DNA of 61,778 nt from an uncultured Selenomonadales bacterium (GCA_900315155.1 OMYB01000016.1:1-61778); one strand, 5' to 3'; positions 41,790 to 52,020 are shown, numbered from the stretch's first letter. Numbers and translations are program-made. The notes: generated by a model not told the origin, from the letters alone.

Positions 41790-43097
41790 TTATTTCTGAA
41801 TGGATGCCAAAGTCTGGTAGAACGTGGGGTACGAGATGTTGACGCAGGCGCCGTTCTCGATCGTGACACCTGCGCAGGCGGTGCCGAGGATGGCCGTGCT
41901 CATAGCCATGCGGTGGTCGTCGTAGGACGGGCACGCGGCCGCATGGAAAGGCGTGCCGCCGTGGATGACGAAGCCATCCTCCCAGGTCTCGATGGAGCCA
42001 GGTGCCACGCGTGTAAAGATCTCCTCGAGCGCGGCGAGGCGGTCCGTCTCCTTGACGCGGAGCTCCCCGGCGCCCGTGACGCGCGTATCGCCCTCAGCAA
42101 GCAGCGCCGCGACGGCGATGACCGGGATCTCATCGATGAGGCGCGGCATGATGTCGGCGCCGAACGCGGTACCGTGGAGCTTCGCCGTGCGCACGCGGAT
42201 ATCGACCGCGGGCTCTCCCCCGCTCTCGCGCTCGTTCTCATAGGTGAGGTCGGCGCCCATGGCTTTCAGCACATCGAGGATGCCCGTGCGCGTCGGGTTC
42301 ATTCCGACATTTTGGAGCAGGAGCTCGCTCTGCGGCACGATACTGCCCGCGACGAGCCAGTAGGCCGCCGAGCTGATATCCCCCGGCACCTCGATGGATT
42401 TTGGCGCCGTGAATGCCCGAACGGAATGAATGGTCACGGCCGTACCGTTTTTCTCTGTCTCGACGCCGAAGGCATGCAGCATGCGCTCCGTGTGGTCGCG
42501 CGAGGTGAAGGGCTCGACGACCGTCGTATCCCCTTTCGCATACATGCCGGCGAGCAGGATAGCGGATTTGATCTGCGCACTCGCGACGGGGCTCTCATAG
42601 GTGATGCCGTGCAGCCCTTCTGCGGCGGGGACGATCGTGAGCGGGAGCTTCGTATTGCCCTCGCGCCCGTAGATCTGCGCGCCCATCTGCGAAAGCGGCT
42701 TCACGACGCGGCCCATGGGGCGCTGATGCAGCGAGGCATCTCCCGTGAACGTCGTGAGGAACGGCTGCGCCGACAGGAGGCCGAGCATGAGCCGCAGCGT
42801 CGTGCCCGAGTTGCCCGCATCGAGGATATGCGGCGGTTCCTGTAGGCCGTGCAGGCCATGTCCCGTGACCGTGAGATGCGTCTTGCTCTCGTCCACAAAC
42901 ACGACGTCCACGCCCATGGCCTGGAACGCGGCCGCCGTCGACAGGCAGTCCTGCCCGGGCAGGAAGTTCCGGATTTCCACCGGCGTGTCCGCGAGGGCCG
43001 ACAGCATGATGCTGCGGTGGGAAATTGACTTGTCGCCGGGAATGGCAATCGTGCCGTGCAGGCCATGTTTGGCCGGCTGAATGCTGGTTTCGCTCAT
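41790..43097 (-). CDS. aroA: 3-phosphoshikimate 1-carboxyvinyltransferase (EPSP synthase)
   Basis: Joins phosphoenolpyruvate to shikimate-3-phosphate. I chose the ATG at 43097 (MSETSIQPAKHG), preceded by GGAAAGGAG. Signature blocks are IPGDKSISHRSIML, LDAGNSGTTLRLMLG, and DEIPVIAVAALLAEG with RVKETDRLAAL. The product is 435 residues. The residue after the LDAGNSGT loop is the ordinary family sequence. It is the first gene of aroA-cmk-plsC. Confidence 0.95.
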   Translation of the reverse strand: MSETSIQPAKHGLHGTIAIPGDKSISHRSIMLSALADTPVEIRNFLPGQDCLSTAAAFQAMGVDVVFVDESKTHLTVTGHGLHGLQEPPHILDAGNSGTTLRLMLGLLSAQPFLTTFTGDASLHQRPMGRVVKPLSQMGAQIYGREGNTKLPLTIVPAAEGLHGITYESPVASAQIKSAILLAGMYAKGDTTVVEPFTSRDHTERMLHAFGVETEKNGTAVTIHSVRAFTAPKSIEVPGDISSAAYWLVAGSIVPQSELLLQNVGMNPTRTGILDVLKAMGADLTYENERESGGEPAVDIRVRTAKLHGTAFGADIMPRLIDEIPVIAVAALLAEGDTRVTGAGELRVKETDRLAALEEIFTRVAPGSIETWEDGFVIHGGTPFHAAACPSYDDHRMAMSTAILGTACAGVTIENGACVNISYPTFYQTLASIQK

Positions 43098-43142
43098 AGG
43101 AGTGCTCCTTTCCAAAAGGTAGGCAAAAAGGTATGGATAAAA

Positions 43143-44402
43143 TCAATCGTCGTTCCAGACGCTCCACTGCCCGGCGGCCGCACCCATCGAGAACGCCGCC
43201 TGCAGGTTGTAGCCGCCCGTGAAACCGTCGATGTCCGTGAGCTCGCCGACGAAATACAGGCCGTGCACGAGCTTGGACTCCATCGTCTTCGGGTTGATTT
43301 CCCGCACATCGACGCCGCCCGCCGTGACGATGGCCTCGGCCATCGGGCGCGTGCGCGGGATCGACAAGGTGAGATGCTGCAGGGCCTCCACGAGCTGATG
43401 CCGTTCCTTCGCCGTCACCTGGTTCACGGGATGCTCCGGCGTCAGATAGGCATTGTCGATGACGATGGGGATCAGCTTGTGCGGCAGCAGGTCGACGAGC
43501 GCGTTTCCGAGCTGCTTGCGCTGGTATTTCGCCAGATCGCGCTGGAGGCGGGCATCGAGCTGCTCCGGCGTGAGTGCTGGCTTCAGGTTAATCTCGATTT
43601 CGACGAAATGCTCCTTGTCGAGCAGAATCGTGGAGACCGCCCGGCTCATCGAGAGGATGATGGGGCCCGTGACGCCGAAATGCGTAAACATCATCTCACC
43701 GAAGTATTCCTGCTGTTTCTCCCCGTCGACGAAGAGCGTCGCGCGCACGTTGCGCAGCGAAAGGCCCTGCACGTCCCTGACCCAGTCCTCCTCCGTTTCG
43801 AGCGGAATGAGCGAGGGGCGTACGGGCACAATCGTATGCCCGAGTTTTTTCGCCATCTCATAGCCATCGCCCGTCGAGCCCGTGCCCGGATAGGATGCCC
43901 CGCCGACGGCGAGGATCACGGCATCGCCCTTGATGGCGGCACCGGAGGCCGTGAGCACGCCCTTCACCCGGCCGTCCTGGGCGAGGACTTCCCGGACGGG
44001 AATCTCGCAGGCGATGTGGACGCCGAGCTCGTGGAGCCGGTGCACCATGGCATCGACGCAGTCCTGCGCCTTGTCGCTCTGCGGGAACACGCGCTGGCCG
44101 CGCTCGACCTTCGTCGGCACGCCGTTGTCCTCAAAGAACTGGATGACATCACGGTTGTCGAACGCGCGCATACAGCTGTTGAGGAAGCGTCCGTTGCCCT
44201 GGATATGCTGGAGGATCTCCGGCACGTCCGCCGCGTTCGTGATGTTGCAGCGTCCCTTGCCCGTGATGCGCATCTTGCGGCCCGGGAGCTTCATCTTCTC
44301 GAGCAGCGTGACCGCCGCACCGTTCTCGGCCGCCTTGATGGCTGCCATCATGCCACCCGGGCCCGCGCCGACGACGATGACGTTTTTCCGCATTTCTTCC
44401 AT
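43143..44402 (-). CDS. HI0933/YhiN-family NAD(P)/FAD-dependent oxidoreductase
   Basis: A 419-residue flavoprotein with the N-terminal dinucleotide fold IVVGAGPGGMMAAIKAAENG, MRITGKGRCNITNAADVPE (diagnostic for HI0933-like proteins), a middle ALTPEQLDARL insert domain, and the C-terminal FAD block GLYFVGELTDIDGFTGGYNL. Function of the family is unknown; it is often annotated aminoacetone oxidase without proof. It lies 43 bases after the RsuA-family gene and 45 before aroA on the same strand. Confidence 0.9.
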   Translation of the reverse strand: MEEMRKNVIVVGAGPGGMMAAIKAAENGAAVTLLEKMKLPGRKMRITGKGRCNITNAADVPEILQHIQGNGRFLNSCMRAFDNRDVIQFFEDNGVPTKVERGQRVFPQSDKAQDCVDAMVHRLHELGVHIACEIPVREVLAQDGRVKGVLTASGAAIKGDAVILAVGGASYPGTGSTGDGYEMAKKLGHTIVPVRPSLIPLETEEDWVRDVQGLSLRNVRATLFVDGEKQQEYFGEMMFTHFGVTGPIILSMSRAVSTILLDKEHFVEIEINLKPALTPEQLDARLQRDLAKYQRKQLGNALVDLLPHKLIPIVIDNAYLTPEHPVNQVTAKERHQLVEALQHLTLSIPRTRPMAEAIVTAGGVDVREINPKTMESKLVHGLYFVGELTDIDGFTGGYNLQAAFSMGAAAGQWSVWNDD

Positions 44403-44445
44403 AGGTTTCTAGATTTCCTTTCTGCCAGACCGTCCAGGCATCCGC

Positions 44446-45165
44446 TCAAAGACCGGCGATGCGGCGCAGTTTCGCGAGCTCCTCGCCCGTAAGCGCGCGG
44501 TGCTCTCCCGTGCGTACGCCGCGCAGCGTGAGAAAGGCGAACCGCACGCGCCGGAGTGCCCGCACATCGCAGCCGATGGCGGAGAACATGCGGCGGACCT
44601 GGCGGTTCCGGCCCTCATGGATCGTGACCTCGACCTGCGCCGTCTTTCCCTGATGACCGAGCAGGCGGACCTTTGCTGGCGCCGTCGGGCCGTCATCGAG
44701 CAGGAGGCCGCGCCGCATCTCGGCGAGCTTTGCCTCCGTGACCGCACCCGTGACCTCGGCCACATAGGTCTTCTCCACCTCATAGCGCGGGTGCAGGAGG
44801 CCGTTCATGAGCGCGCCGTCGTTCGTGATGAGCAGCAGCCCCTCGGTGTCGTTGTCGAGACGCCCGACGGGATAGACGCGCTCTTGTACCTCGGGCAGGA
44901 GGTCGAGCACCGTGCGGCGCCCGCGGTCATCCCGTGCCGTCGAGAGGCATCCCGTCGGCTTGTTCAGGAGGATATAGACATGCCGTTCCGCCCGCCCGAT
45001 GGGTCTCCCGTCGACGGCGATGACCTGCGTTTCGGGGTCTGCCTTTTCTCCGAGCTTTGCGACGCGCCCATCGACGGTCACGCGGCCCGCCTCGATGATG
45101 GGTTCTGCCGCCCGCCGCGAGGCGATACCTGCCTGCGCGAGGATTTTCTGCAGCCGTTCTTCCAT
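44446..45165 (-). CDS. rluB: RsuA/RluB-family rRNA pseudouridine synthase
   Basis: Modifies a uridine in rRNA. The ATG at 45165 (MEERLQKILAQAGIASRRAA) has AAAGGGGG upstream and begins exactly at the S4 domain, giving 239 residues; a longer frame to 45315 adds non-conserved sequence. The catalytic block is VGRLDNDTEGLLLITNDG, and the closing KTAQVEVTIHEGRNRQVRRM is typical. In Firmicutes this gene follows a dacB/scpB locus, matching the PBP gene next door. RluB versus RluE/RsuA identity is inferred. Confidence 0.92.
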   Translation of the reverse strand: MEERLQKILAQAGIASRRAAEPIIEAGRVTVDGRVAKLGEKADPETQVIAVDGRPIGRAERHVYILLNKPTGCLSTARDDRGRRTVLDLLPEVQERVYPVGRLDNDTEGLLLITNDGALMNGLLHPRYEVEKTYVAEVTGAVTEAKLAEMRRGLLLDDGPTAPAKVRLLGHQGKTAQVEVTIHEGRNRQVRRMFSAIGCDVRALRRVRFAFLTLRGVRTGEHRALTGEELAKLRRIAGL

Positions 45166-45212
45166 GCCGATGCCCCCTTTCGAACCTAGATCGATTTCCC
45201 TGCTGTTCTGCC

Positions 45213-46484
45213 TCAGAAAATGCCCTTGAACAGATTCGAGAAGAAATGACCGATGAGGTGGAAGAAGGATTTCTTTTCCACAGAAGCCCCTGCGACGAGG
45301 TCGACGTGCATGCACGGTTTGCCCTCGTAGAGAACCGTGAGCGTTCCCACCTTGTCGCCCGCCTGCACCGGCGCCTCGATCGTGCGCGGGAGGTCGAGAC
45401 GCGTCTCATAGTCCTTATTTCCAGACTTATCCACCGGCAGCACGACGTCTTTCGCCGCGAAGACCGGGATCTCGCCCTGCTTGCCCGAGCGCACGGCGAT
45501 ACGCGCCACAGGCTTGCCCGCCTCCACCAGGCGCTTGCTTTCGATTTTCGAGAAACCGTAATCGAGCAGGGCAATCGAGTCATTCCACATGTAGGCCGAG
45601 TCGAGCACGACCGTCACGAGCTGGATGCCGTTGTTCTTCGCACCGGAGACGAGGCAGCGGCCCGCGGCATCCGTATAGCCTGTCTTGACGCCATTGCCGC
45701 CCTTGTAAAGCCAGAGCATCTGGTTCTCGCTCTTGAGCCGGTGCGTATCATCCTTGACCCAGGGATACTCCGCCTCTTTCGTGCTCACGATGTCCTCGAA
45801 ATGCGGCACCTCGCGGTAGCCGTACGAGGCGATAAGGGCGAGGTCGTGGGCGGTCGTATAGTGGTTTGCGTCCGGCAGGCCGCTCGTGTTGACGAAAGAC
45901 GTATCCTTCGCCCCGATCTCGTGGGCCTTTTCCGTCATCATCCTGACAAAGGCATCCACGGAGCCAGCGACATGCTCGGCCACGGCGACCGTCGCATCGT
46001 TGCCCGAGCGCATGATCATGCCCTTTAGCAGCTCGCCCATCGGGATCTCGTCGCCGACCTCGAGCCACAGCGTCGAGCCCTCCATGCCGGCAGCATGCGG
46101 GCCGACCTTGACCATCTCATCCATGCTGCTGTGCTCGAGCGCCACGATGAGCGTCATGATCTTCGTCGTGCTGGCGGGGAACCGGCGCGCGTTCATATCG
46201 CGCTCGTAGAGGACGCGCCCCGTCGCTGCATCCATGACGACGGCTGAGCGCGCCGTGAGGTTCTGCAGCGGGTCATCCGGTCTCACGATGAGGCCCGGGA
46301 TGTCCGGACGCGCCCTCATGTCGATCTTGAACAGGGCTCCCGTATCCGGCCCTGCTGTCTCTATCTCCTCCTCGTCGGCCTGCGGCTCCGCCCAGGCAGT
46401 CTCAGCCAGCGGTGCAGCAGCCAAAAGGGCCGCCAGTGCGCCGCAGAGCGCTCTGTTGCTCATGTTCTGTTTCAAGATAAACAA
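45213..46484 (-). CDS. dacF: D-alanyl-D-alanine carboxypeptidase (PBP5/DacF type)
   Basis: Trims the terminal D-Ala from peptidoglycan stem peptides in the periplasm. The 423-residue protein has an N-terminal signal peptide (ALCGALAALLAAAPLAETAW), the SxxK nucleophile in PASTTKIMTLIV, SxN in MRSGNDATVAVAEH and KTG in GNGVKTGYTDAAG, then a PBP5 C-terminal domain and an amphipathic end (FHLIGHFFSNLFKGIF) that anchors the enzyme to the membrane. The exact start is uncertain: TTG at 46484 follows GGAG closely, and an ATG at 46463 is in frame. Confidence 0.93.
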   Translation of the reverse strand: MFILKQNMSNRALCGALAALLAAAPLAETAWAEPQADEEEIETAGPDTGALFKIDMRARPDIPGLIVRPDDPLQNLTARSAVVMDAATGRVLYERDMNARRFPASTTKIMTLIVALEHSSMDEMVKVGPHAAGMEGSTLWLEVGDEIPMGELLKGMIMRSGNDATVAVAEHVAGSVDAFVRMMTEKAHEIGAKDTSFVNTSGLPDANHYTTAHDLALIASYGYREVPHFEDIVSTKEAEYPWVKDDTHRLKSENQMLWLYKGGNGVKTGYTDAAGRCLVSGAKNNGIQLVTVVLDSAYMWNDSIALLDYGFSKIESKRLVEAGKPVARIAVRSGKQGEIPVFAAKDVVLPVDKSGNKDYETRLDLPRTIEAPVQAGDKVGTLTVLYEGKPCMHVDLVAGASVEKKSFFHLIGHFFSNLFKGIF

Positions 46485-46597
46485 TCGCTCCTTCGCGTGT
46501 TTTTACATCTTATTATTGTATCATCCGCCGCGAGGACTGGCAACACGCACAACGTCCCACAGGCATGACGGATGAACCTATCCCTATACTTCTTTCC

Positions 46598-49500
46598 TCA
46601 GCGCAGCTTGACCTGCTTTTCGCCCACGAGGTCCTGCAGCGCCTGCAGCGTCGCATCGTCCGAGGCAATGGCTGTGCCCTCGGGCAGGCTCACCCACTGC
46701 CGCCCGATGCGCAGATGCACGGGTGAGGCACCGGGATGCGCGGCAAAGAGTGCTTTGAGCTTTTCCTGCATCTCTGCCGTCCCCTGCTCTGCCCCGAGCA
46801 ACAGATAATACTCCGGCTCATACGCTTCAAGGTCCCAGATGCGGTCGGCGAGGATCTTCACGCCGTCATCCTGGAAGTCGGTATGCCCCTGAATGACCAG
46901 CGCCATATCCAGCATGAGCCGATTGACGTTCTCGTAGAAGACACGCGGGAACACCGTGACCTCAATGGCATCGGTGAAATCCTCGAGCGTCAGGAAACAC
47001 ATCGTATCACCTTTTTTCGTCGTGATGCGCTTCGCGTCGCGCACCATACCGCCAATGCGCACGGTCTGCTTGTCCTTGACGCCGCCGTGCAGGATAGGCC
47101 CGATGCCTGGCAGGTTGCGGAGTTTCGGCTCATAGCGGTCGAGCGGATGGCCCGTGATGTAAAATCCCGTGTTCTCCTTTTCCCAGGCGAGACGCTCGGC
47201 ATCCGGTACCTCGGGGATGTCGGGAAGCTTCAGCGCGATAGCCTCCTCGATTTCCTCCTCGCTGAACAGGCCGATCTGGCCGCTCATGGCGTCCTTCTGC
47301 TGCGTCTGCGCCTCGGCCACGGTGCGGTCGAGAACGGCGATGAGCTGCGAGCGGCGCGCCCCCGTCGAGTCGAACGCACCGCACTGGATAAGGCTCTCGA
47401 TGGCGCGTTTGTTGAGCACCTTCATGTCGACGCGCGTGCAGAAATCCATGAGGTCCTTGAACGCGCCGCCCTCGCTGCGCGCCTGGACGATGGCCTCGAT
47501 GAGGCTCTCGCCCACATTGCGAACGGCACCGAGCCCGAATCGGATGGCATCGCCGTCGACGGTGAAGCTCGCATCGCTCGCGTTGATATCGGGCGGCAGG
47601 ATGCGGATGTTCATGCGGCGGCAAAGCTCGATGTAGGTCGGGACTTTCTGCGTGTCCATGACGCTCGTGAGCATCGCAGCCATGAACTCGGCGGGGTAAT
47701 GGGCCTTCAGGTACGCCGTCTGCCACGCGACGAGGCCGTAGGCCGCACTGTGCGACTTGTTGAAGCCGTAGTTCGCGAAATGCGTGAGCAGGTCGAAAAT
47801 CGTGTTGGCGAGGCCAGCCGGGATCTTGTTCTTCTGGCAGCCATCGAGGAAGTTCTGCTTCTGCGCCATGAGGATCTCGGCCTTCTTCTTGCCCATGGCG
47901 CGGCGCAGCAGGTCTGCCTGGCCAAGGCTGAATCCTGCGAGCACCTGCACGACCTGCATGACCTGCTCCTGATAGAGCACGACGCCGAACGTCTCCTTGA
48001 GGATGGGCTCCAAAAGCGGATGCATGTACTCGACCTGTTTCGTGCCGCGTTGTCCCGCGATGAAATCATCCACCATGCCGGAGCCGAGCGGGCCTGGGCG
48101 GTAGAGCGCGACGGTCGGGATGAGATCGGCAAAGCAGGTCGGCGCGATATCCTTGACGAGGTTCGTCATGCCGGACGACTCCATCTGGAACACGGCACCC
48201 GTGCGGCCCTCGCAGAGCATCTGACTCGTGAGCTCGTCCGCCAGCGGGATCATGCGGATATCCACATCGATGCCGCGTGTCTTTTTGATGTTCTCGATGC
48301 AGTCGCTGATGACCGTGAGCGTGCGCAGGCCGAGAAAGTCCATTTTCAGCAGGCCGAGTTCCTCGACGTGGTCTTTGTCATACTCCGTGATGAGTGTGCC
48401 CTCGTCGATGGTCACCGGCACATAGTCCGTGAGCGGATGGCGCGCGATCACGACGCCCGCAGCATGCGTGGACGTGTTGCGCGGCAGGCCCTCGACCATC
48501 TGCGCGAGGTCGAGCAGGCGGTGCACCTCCTCATCCGTCTCATAGACATTGCGCAGGTCCGAAGTGCTCTCGATGGCGCCCTTGATCGTGATATGCAGCT
48601 CATTCGGGATGAGCTTCGTGATTTCCGCCACGCGTGAGTACGGCATGTTCAGCACGCGGCCGACATCGCGGATCGCGCCCTTTGCCGCCATCGTGCCGAA
48701 CGTGACGATCTGCGCGACATGGTCGTAGCCATAGCGCTTCTTGACGTACTCGATGACCTCGCCGCGGCGGATATAGTCGAAATCCACATCGATATCCGGC
48801 ATCGTCACGCGGTCCGGATTCAGGAAGCGCTCGAAGAGCAGGTCGTATTTCAGCGGATCGATGCTCGTGATGCCGAGGATGTAGGCGACGATCGAGCCTG
48901 CGGCCGAGCCGCGCCCCGGGCCGACACCGATGCCGACCTCGCGGCAGTAGTTGATGTAGTCCCAGACGATGAGGAAATAGCTGTCGTACCCCATGCGATG
49001 GATGATGGAAAGCTCGTAGTCGAGGCGCTCCTTCACTTCGTCGGTCATAACCGGGTAGCAGTTCCCGATATATTTTTCGCAGAGCGCGCGCAGATACGCC
49101 TGATCATCCTCATACGGCTCCGGGATCGGGTAATACGGCAGCTGCGTATGACCGAACTCGAACGTGACCTCGCAGCGGTCCGCGATGCGCTGCGTGTTCG
49201 CGATGGCATCGGGGAACTCGTCCTCGGGGAAAAGCTCCGCCATCATCGCAGGCGGTTTCAGGTAGTAATCGTCACTATTGAAACGCATGCGGTCCGGGTC
49301 ATCCATCGTGCGTCCCGTCTGCAGGCAGAGCAGGATATCGTGGAACTCGCTGTCCTCGCGGTGCACATAATGCAAATCGTTCGTCGCCACGAGGCCGATA
49401 TCGTACTTCTTCGCGAGCTCGACGAGCCCCGCGTTCGATTTCCGCTCCGCGGGCAGGCCGTGCTTCTGCACCTCGAGAAAGAAATTCTCTTTCCCAAAGA

Positions 49501-50032
49501 TGCCGACATACTCCTGCACGAGCTCATCCGCTTTCGCCATATTCCCCTGAATGATGGCATGCGGAATCTCGCCCGCGATGCAGGCCGACAGGCAGATGAT
49601 GCCCTCGTGGTATTTGCGCAGCAATTCCTTGTCGACGCGGGGCTTGTAGTACATGCCCTCGATGTTCGCGAGGGAAACGAGCTTCACGAGATTGCGGTAA
49701 CCCGTCTGGTTCTCTGCGAGCAGGATGAGGTGGAAATATTTCACCCCATCCACCTCAGCGCGCTGCTGGCGCGGACCCGGCGCGAGATAGACCTCGCAGC
49801 CGATGATCGGCTTGATGCCTTCTTTCTGGCACGCCTTATAAAAATCGATGACGCCGTACATCGCGCCATGATCCGTAATCGCGAGCGCACGCATGCCGAG
49901 GCCCTTCGCCGTATGGACGAGATCGGGTATCCGGCTCGCCCCGTCGAGCAGGCTGAACTCCGTATGCACATGCAGATGGACAAAATTCACGGCGCCCCTC
50001 TCCTCCGTCTCCTGCAGCATCTCCTCTGGCAT
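46598..50032 (-). CDS. dnaE: DNA polymerase III alpha subunit
   Basis: The 1144-residue DnaE replicative polymerase. It has an N-terminal PHP domain (FVHLHVHTEFSLLDGASRI), the family C polymerase core with the catalytic aspartate pattern MPDIDVDFDYIRRGEVI near residue 415 and NTSTHAAGVVIARH, a helix-hairpin-helix region (RAMGKKKAEILMAQK downstream to about 870), an OB-fold (KQTVRIGGMVRDAKRITTKK near 995) and a short C-terminal domain. Length is normal for DnaE1. It is divergent from mqnA. The ATG follows GGGAGGTG. Confidence 0.96.
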   Translation of the reverse strand: MPEEMLQETEERGAVNFVHLHVHTEFSLLDGASRIPDLVHTAKGLGMRALAITDHGAMYGVIDFYKACQKEGIKPIIGCEVYLAPGPRQQRAEVDGVKYFHLILLAENQTGYRNLVKLVSLANIEGMYYKPRVDKELLRKYHEGIICLSACIAGEIPHAIIQGNMAKADELVQEYVGIFGKENFFLEVQKHGLPAERKSNAGLVELAKKYDIGLVATNDLHYVHREDSEFHDILLCLQTGRTMDDPDRMRFNSDDYYLKPPAMMAELFPEDEFPDAIANTQRIADRCEVTFEFGHTQLPYYPIPEPYEDDQAYLRALCEKYIGNCYPVMTDEVKERLDYELSIIHRMGYDSYFLIVWDYINYCREVGIGVGPGRGSAAGSIVAYILGITSIDPLKYDLLFERFLNPDRVTMPDIDVDFDYIRRGEVIEYVKKRYGYDHVAQIVTFGTMAAKGAIRDVGRVLNMPYSRVAEITKLIPNELHITIKGAIESTSDLRNVYETDEEVHRLLDLAQMVEGLPRNTSTHAAGVVIARHPLTDYVPVTIDEGTLITEYDKDHVEELGLLKMDFLGLRTLTVISDCIENIKKTRGIDVDIRMIPLADELTSQMLCEGRTGAVFQMESSGMTNLVKDIAPTCFADLIPTVALYRPGPLGSGMVDDFIAGQRGTKQVEYMHPLLEPILKETFGVVLYQEQVMQVVQVLAGFSLGQADLLRRAMGKKKAEILMAQKQNFLDGCQKNKIPAGLANTIFDLLTHFANYGFNKSHSAAYGLVAWQTAYLKAHYPAEFMAAMLTSVMDTQKVPTYIELCRRMNIRILPPDINASDASFTVDGDAIRFGLGAVRNVGESLIEAIVQARSEGGAFKDLMDFCTRVDMKVLNKRAIESLIQCGAFDSTGARRSQLIAVLDRTVAEAQTQQKDAMSGQIGLFSEEEIEEAIALKLPDIPEVPDAERLAWEKENTGFYITGHPLDRYEPKLRNLPGIGPILHGGVKDKQTVRIGGMVRDAKRITTKKGDTMCFLTLEDFTDAIEVTVFPRVFYENVNRLMLDMALVIQGHTDFQDDGVKILADRIWDLEAYEPEYYLLLGAEQGTAEMQEKLKALFAAHPGASPVHLRIGRQWVSLPEGTAIASDDATLQALQDLVGEKQVKLR

Positions 50033-50161
50033 AAACGCACCTCCCGAAAAAATTCCTGTAACCCTATTATTCTATCACATTCTACTACTTATGGGGAGTT
50101 CTTTCGGTAAGAAAACAGGACGTCGTGGACAAAAGTGGTATATTTTCTCCGAAAGTTCCTG

Positions 50162-50167
50162 TATAAT
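50162..50167 (+). promoter_or_regulatory. -10 element of mqnA
   Basis: TATAAT lies 36 bases before the mqnA start; the -35 region is weak. Confidence 0.4.
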
Positions 50168-50203
50168 ATACCTATCAAGTTAACGGAGAAAGGAAGTCCT
50201 ACC

Positions 50204-51037
50204 ATGCCTTGTCCACGTATCGGACATATCGATTTTCTCAATGTGCTGCCGCTGAGCTGGAACTGGGAGCACGGCGCGGCGGACGGGCTCGCGATCACGC
50301 GGAATGTGCCTGCTGTACTGAACGCAGCACTCGTGCGCGGTGAGCTCGATGTGAGCAACGTGTCGTCCATCCTCTACGCGCGCCACGCGAGGGATCTCGT
50401 GATCCTGCCGGACCTCTGCGTCTCGACGGACGGCCCCGTGCAGAGCATCCTGCTCGTCTCGAAAAAGCCCATCGAGGAACTCACGACGGAGCGCATCGTG
50501 CTCACGGCGCAGTCTCAGACGTCGCACTGCCTGCTGAAGATCATCCTCCACCGCAGCTACGGCGCAACGCCTGCGTATGACATCCGCAGCATCGAGCCGC
50601 AGGACCCGATTCCGGAGGATGCGGCAGGGTCGCTTTTCATCGGGGATAACGCGCTCTGGCTCTACCATCACCGCCAGCCCGATCTCTACTACTATGACCT
50701 CGGCGCCGAGTGGAAGAAACTCACGGGCAAAAAGATGGTCTACGCCCTCTGGTGCGCAAACCGCACGTTTGCCGAGCAGCACCCCGATGCCCTCCGTCTC
50801 GCCTGGACCCGCATCCACAAAGGCCTGAAAAACGGCTTTGCCCACAAAGAAGAGGCGATCACGAGCATCCTGGGGAAAAAGCCGTTCACCAAAGAGCAGC
50901 TCGATCCCTACCTCGGCCCCACCATCCGCTGGAGCCTCACACCCGACTACATCGAGGGGCTCAAACTGTTCTATCATCTGGCCTGCGAAGAAGGCCTCAT
51001 CGAATCGGAACCCGAATTGCGCATTGTCGCGATTTAA
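50204..51037 (+). CDS. mqnA: Chorismate dehydratase MqnA (futalosine pathway)
   Basis: Dehydrates chorismate to 3-enolpyruvoylbenzoate, the first step of futalosine-dependent menaquinone synthesis. The ATG at 50204 (MPCPRIGHIDFLNVLPLSWN) has GGAGAAAGGAAG upstream and begins at the family's conserved start; an upstream in-frame start adds 23 non-conserved residues. SNVSSILYARHARDLVILPD, SVQSILLVSKKPIEEL-type and GDNALWLYHH blocks follow. The product is 277 residues, normal. aroA and aroE in this window feed chorismate to it. Other mqn genes are not here. Confidence 0.9.
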   Translation: MPCPRIGHIDFLNVLPLSWNWEHGAADGLAITRNVPAVLNAALVRGELDVSNVSSILYARHARDLVILPDLCVSTDGPVQSILLVSKKPIEELTTERIVLTAQSQTSHCLLKIILHRSYGATPAYDIRSIEPQDPIPEDAAGSLFIGDNALWLYHHRQPDLYYYDLGAEWKKLTGKKMVYALWCANRTFAEQHPDALRLAWTRIHKGLKNGFAHKEEAITSILGKKPFTKEQLDPYLGPTIRWSLTPDYIEGLKLFYHLACEEGLIESEPELRIVAI

Positions 51038-51101
51038 GCGTATCCCTGTATGAGGATTTGTTCGTATCCGTCAAAGATATCTTTTACCGGCTATAAAAAC
51101 G

Positions 51102-51141
51102 AAACGAGGAACTGCCTTCCCTTGACAGTTCCTCGTTTTTT
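51102..51141. terminator. Bidirectional terminator between mqnA and the PHP gene
   Basis: AAACGAGGAACTG pairs with CAGTTCCTCGTTT, with A and T runs on both sides. Confidence 0.85.
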
Positions 51142-51156
51142 CCCCCTGATGAATTT

Positions 51157-52020
51157 TTATAAACGGTGTGCAATCGGCTGATGATGGTCGAACGTATAGA
51201 TTTCTGTAAATCCAATGCCGCGAAGGATTTCTCTTGCTTTCTCCATATGGTCCGCTAGATATTCCGGCTTATGTGCATCGCTGCCGATCGTCAGGATGCG
51301 GCCGCCGAGCGAATGATAGAGCGACAGCACATCGCGCGATGGCATCGTATCGTCCAACCCGTAATGCCAGCTCGAGGTATTGAGCTCGATGCCTTTCCCA
51401 TCCGCGATAACCTTATGGAAAATCTCCGTGAGGATAGGGCATATCTGCCCGAAACCAATCGGACCGGCCGGATCGTACCGGCGGATGAGGTCAACATGCG
51501 CGAGGACGTCGTAGCCATGGAACGACTCGACGAGGTGCAGCATCTCCTCATAGTAACGCAGGTTATACTCCTCCTGCGTGCGCCCCTTCATGAAATCACC
51601 CGTCCAAAACTCCTTATCCTCAATCTGGTGAATGCTCATCAGCACAAAATCGAGTTCATCCCCATACGTCTCGAGCAGTTTCTCGTACTGCGGAATCGTA
51701 TGCATTTGCATACCGAACTCGAGGCCGTTCCGAATCGTTATGCGTTTGCCATACGTCTTGCGCATGCGGTAGAGCTTCGCGAAATACTCGGGATAATGAA
51801 CGTTCGCCATCGGCTCGAGCGAATCCACCGACGTACCGACGCCATCGCCGCCGCGCCACTCGATTTCTCCATCGGCCCAATCCTTCTTGATACCGTAGTC
51901 GACGTGATCCGTAAAGCACATCTCCTGCAAACCGAGCTCAATGCCCCGCTCGATCTGCGACTCCATCGTCGCATGCGAATCATCGCTGAACTCCGAATGC
52001 AGATGATAATCCATCTTCAT
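51157..52020 (-). CDS. hisK: Histidinol-phosphatase (PHP family)
   Basis: Predicted to hydrolyse L-histidinol phosphate. The ATG at 52020 (MKMDYHLHSEFSDDSHATME) has GAGAGGA upstream and starts exactly at the first PHP metal motif HLHSEFS; a longer frame reaches 52278 but is unrelated sequence. MCFTDHVDYG, MSIHQIED, VLAHVDLIRRYDP and LTIGSDAHKPEYLADHMEKA supply the other metal ligands. The product is 287 residues. No other his genes are nearby, and some PHP members have other phosphatase substrates. Confidence 0.88.
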   Translation of the reverse strand: MKMDYHLHSEFSDDSHATMESQIERGIELGLQEMCFTDHVDYGIKKDWADGEIEWRGGDGVGTSVDSLEPMANVHYPEYFAKLYRMRKTYGKRITIRNGLEFGMQMHTIPQYEKLLETYGDELDFVLMSIHQIEDKEFWTGDFMKGRTQEEYNLRYYEEMLHLVESFHGYDVLAHVDLIRRYDPAGPIGFGQICPILTEIFHKVIADGKGIELNTSSWHYGLDDTMPSRDVLSLYHSLGGRILTIGSDAHKPEYLADHMEKAREILRGIGFTEIYTFDHHQPIAHRL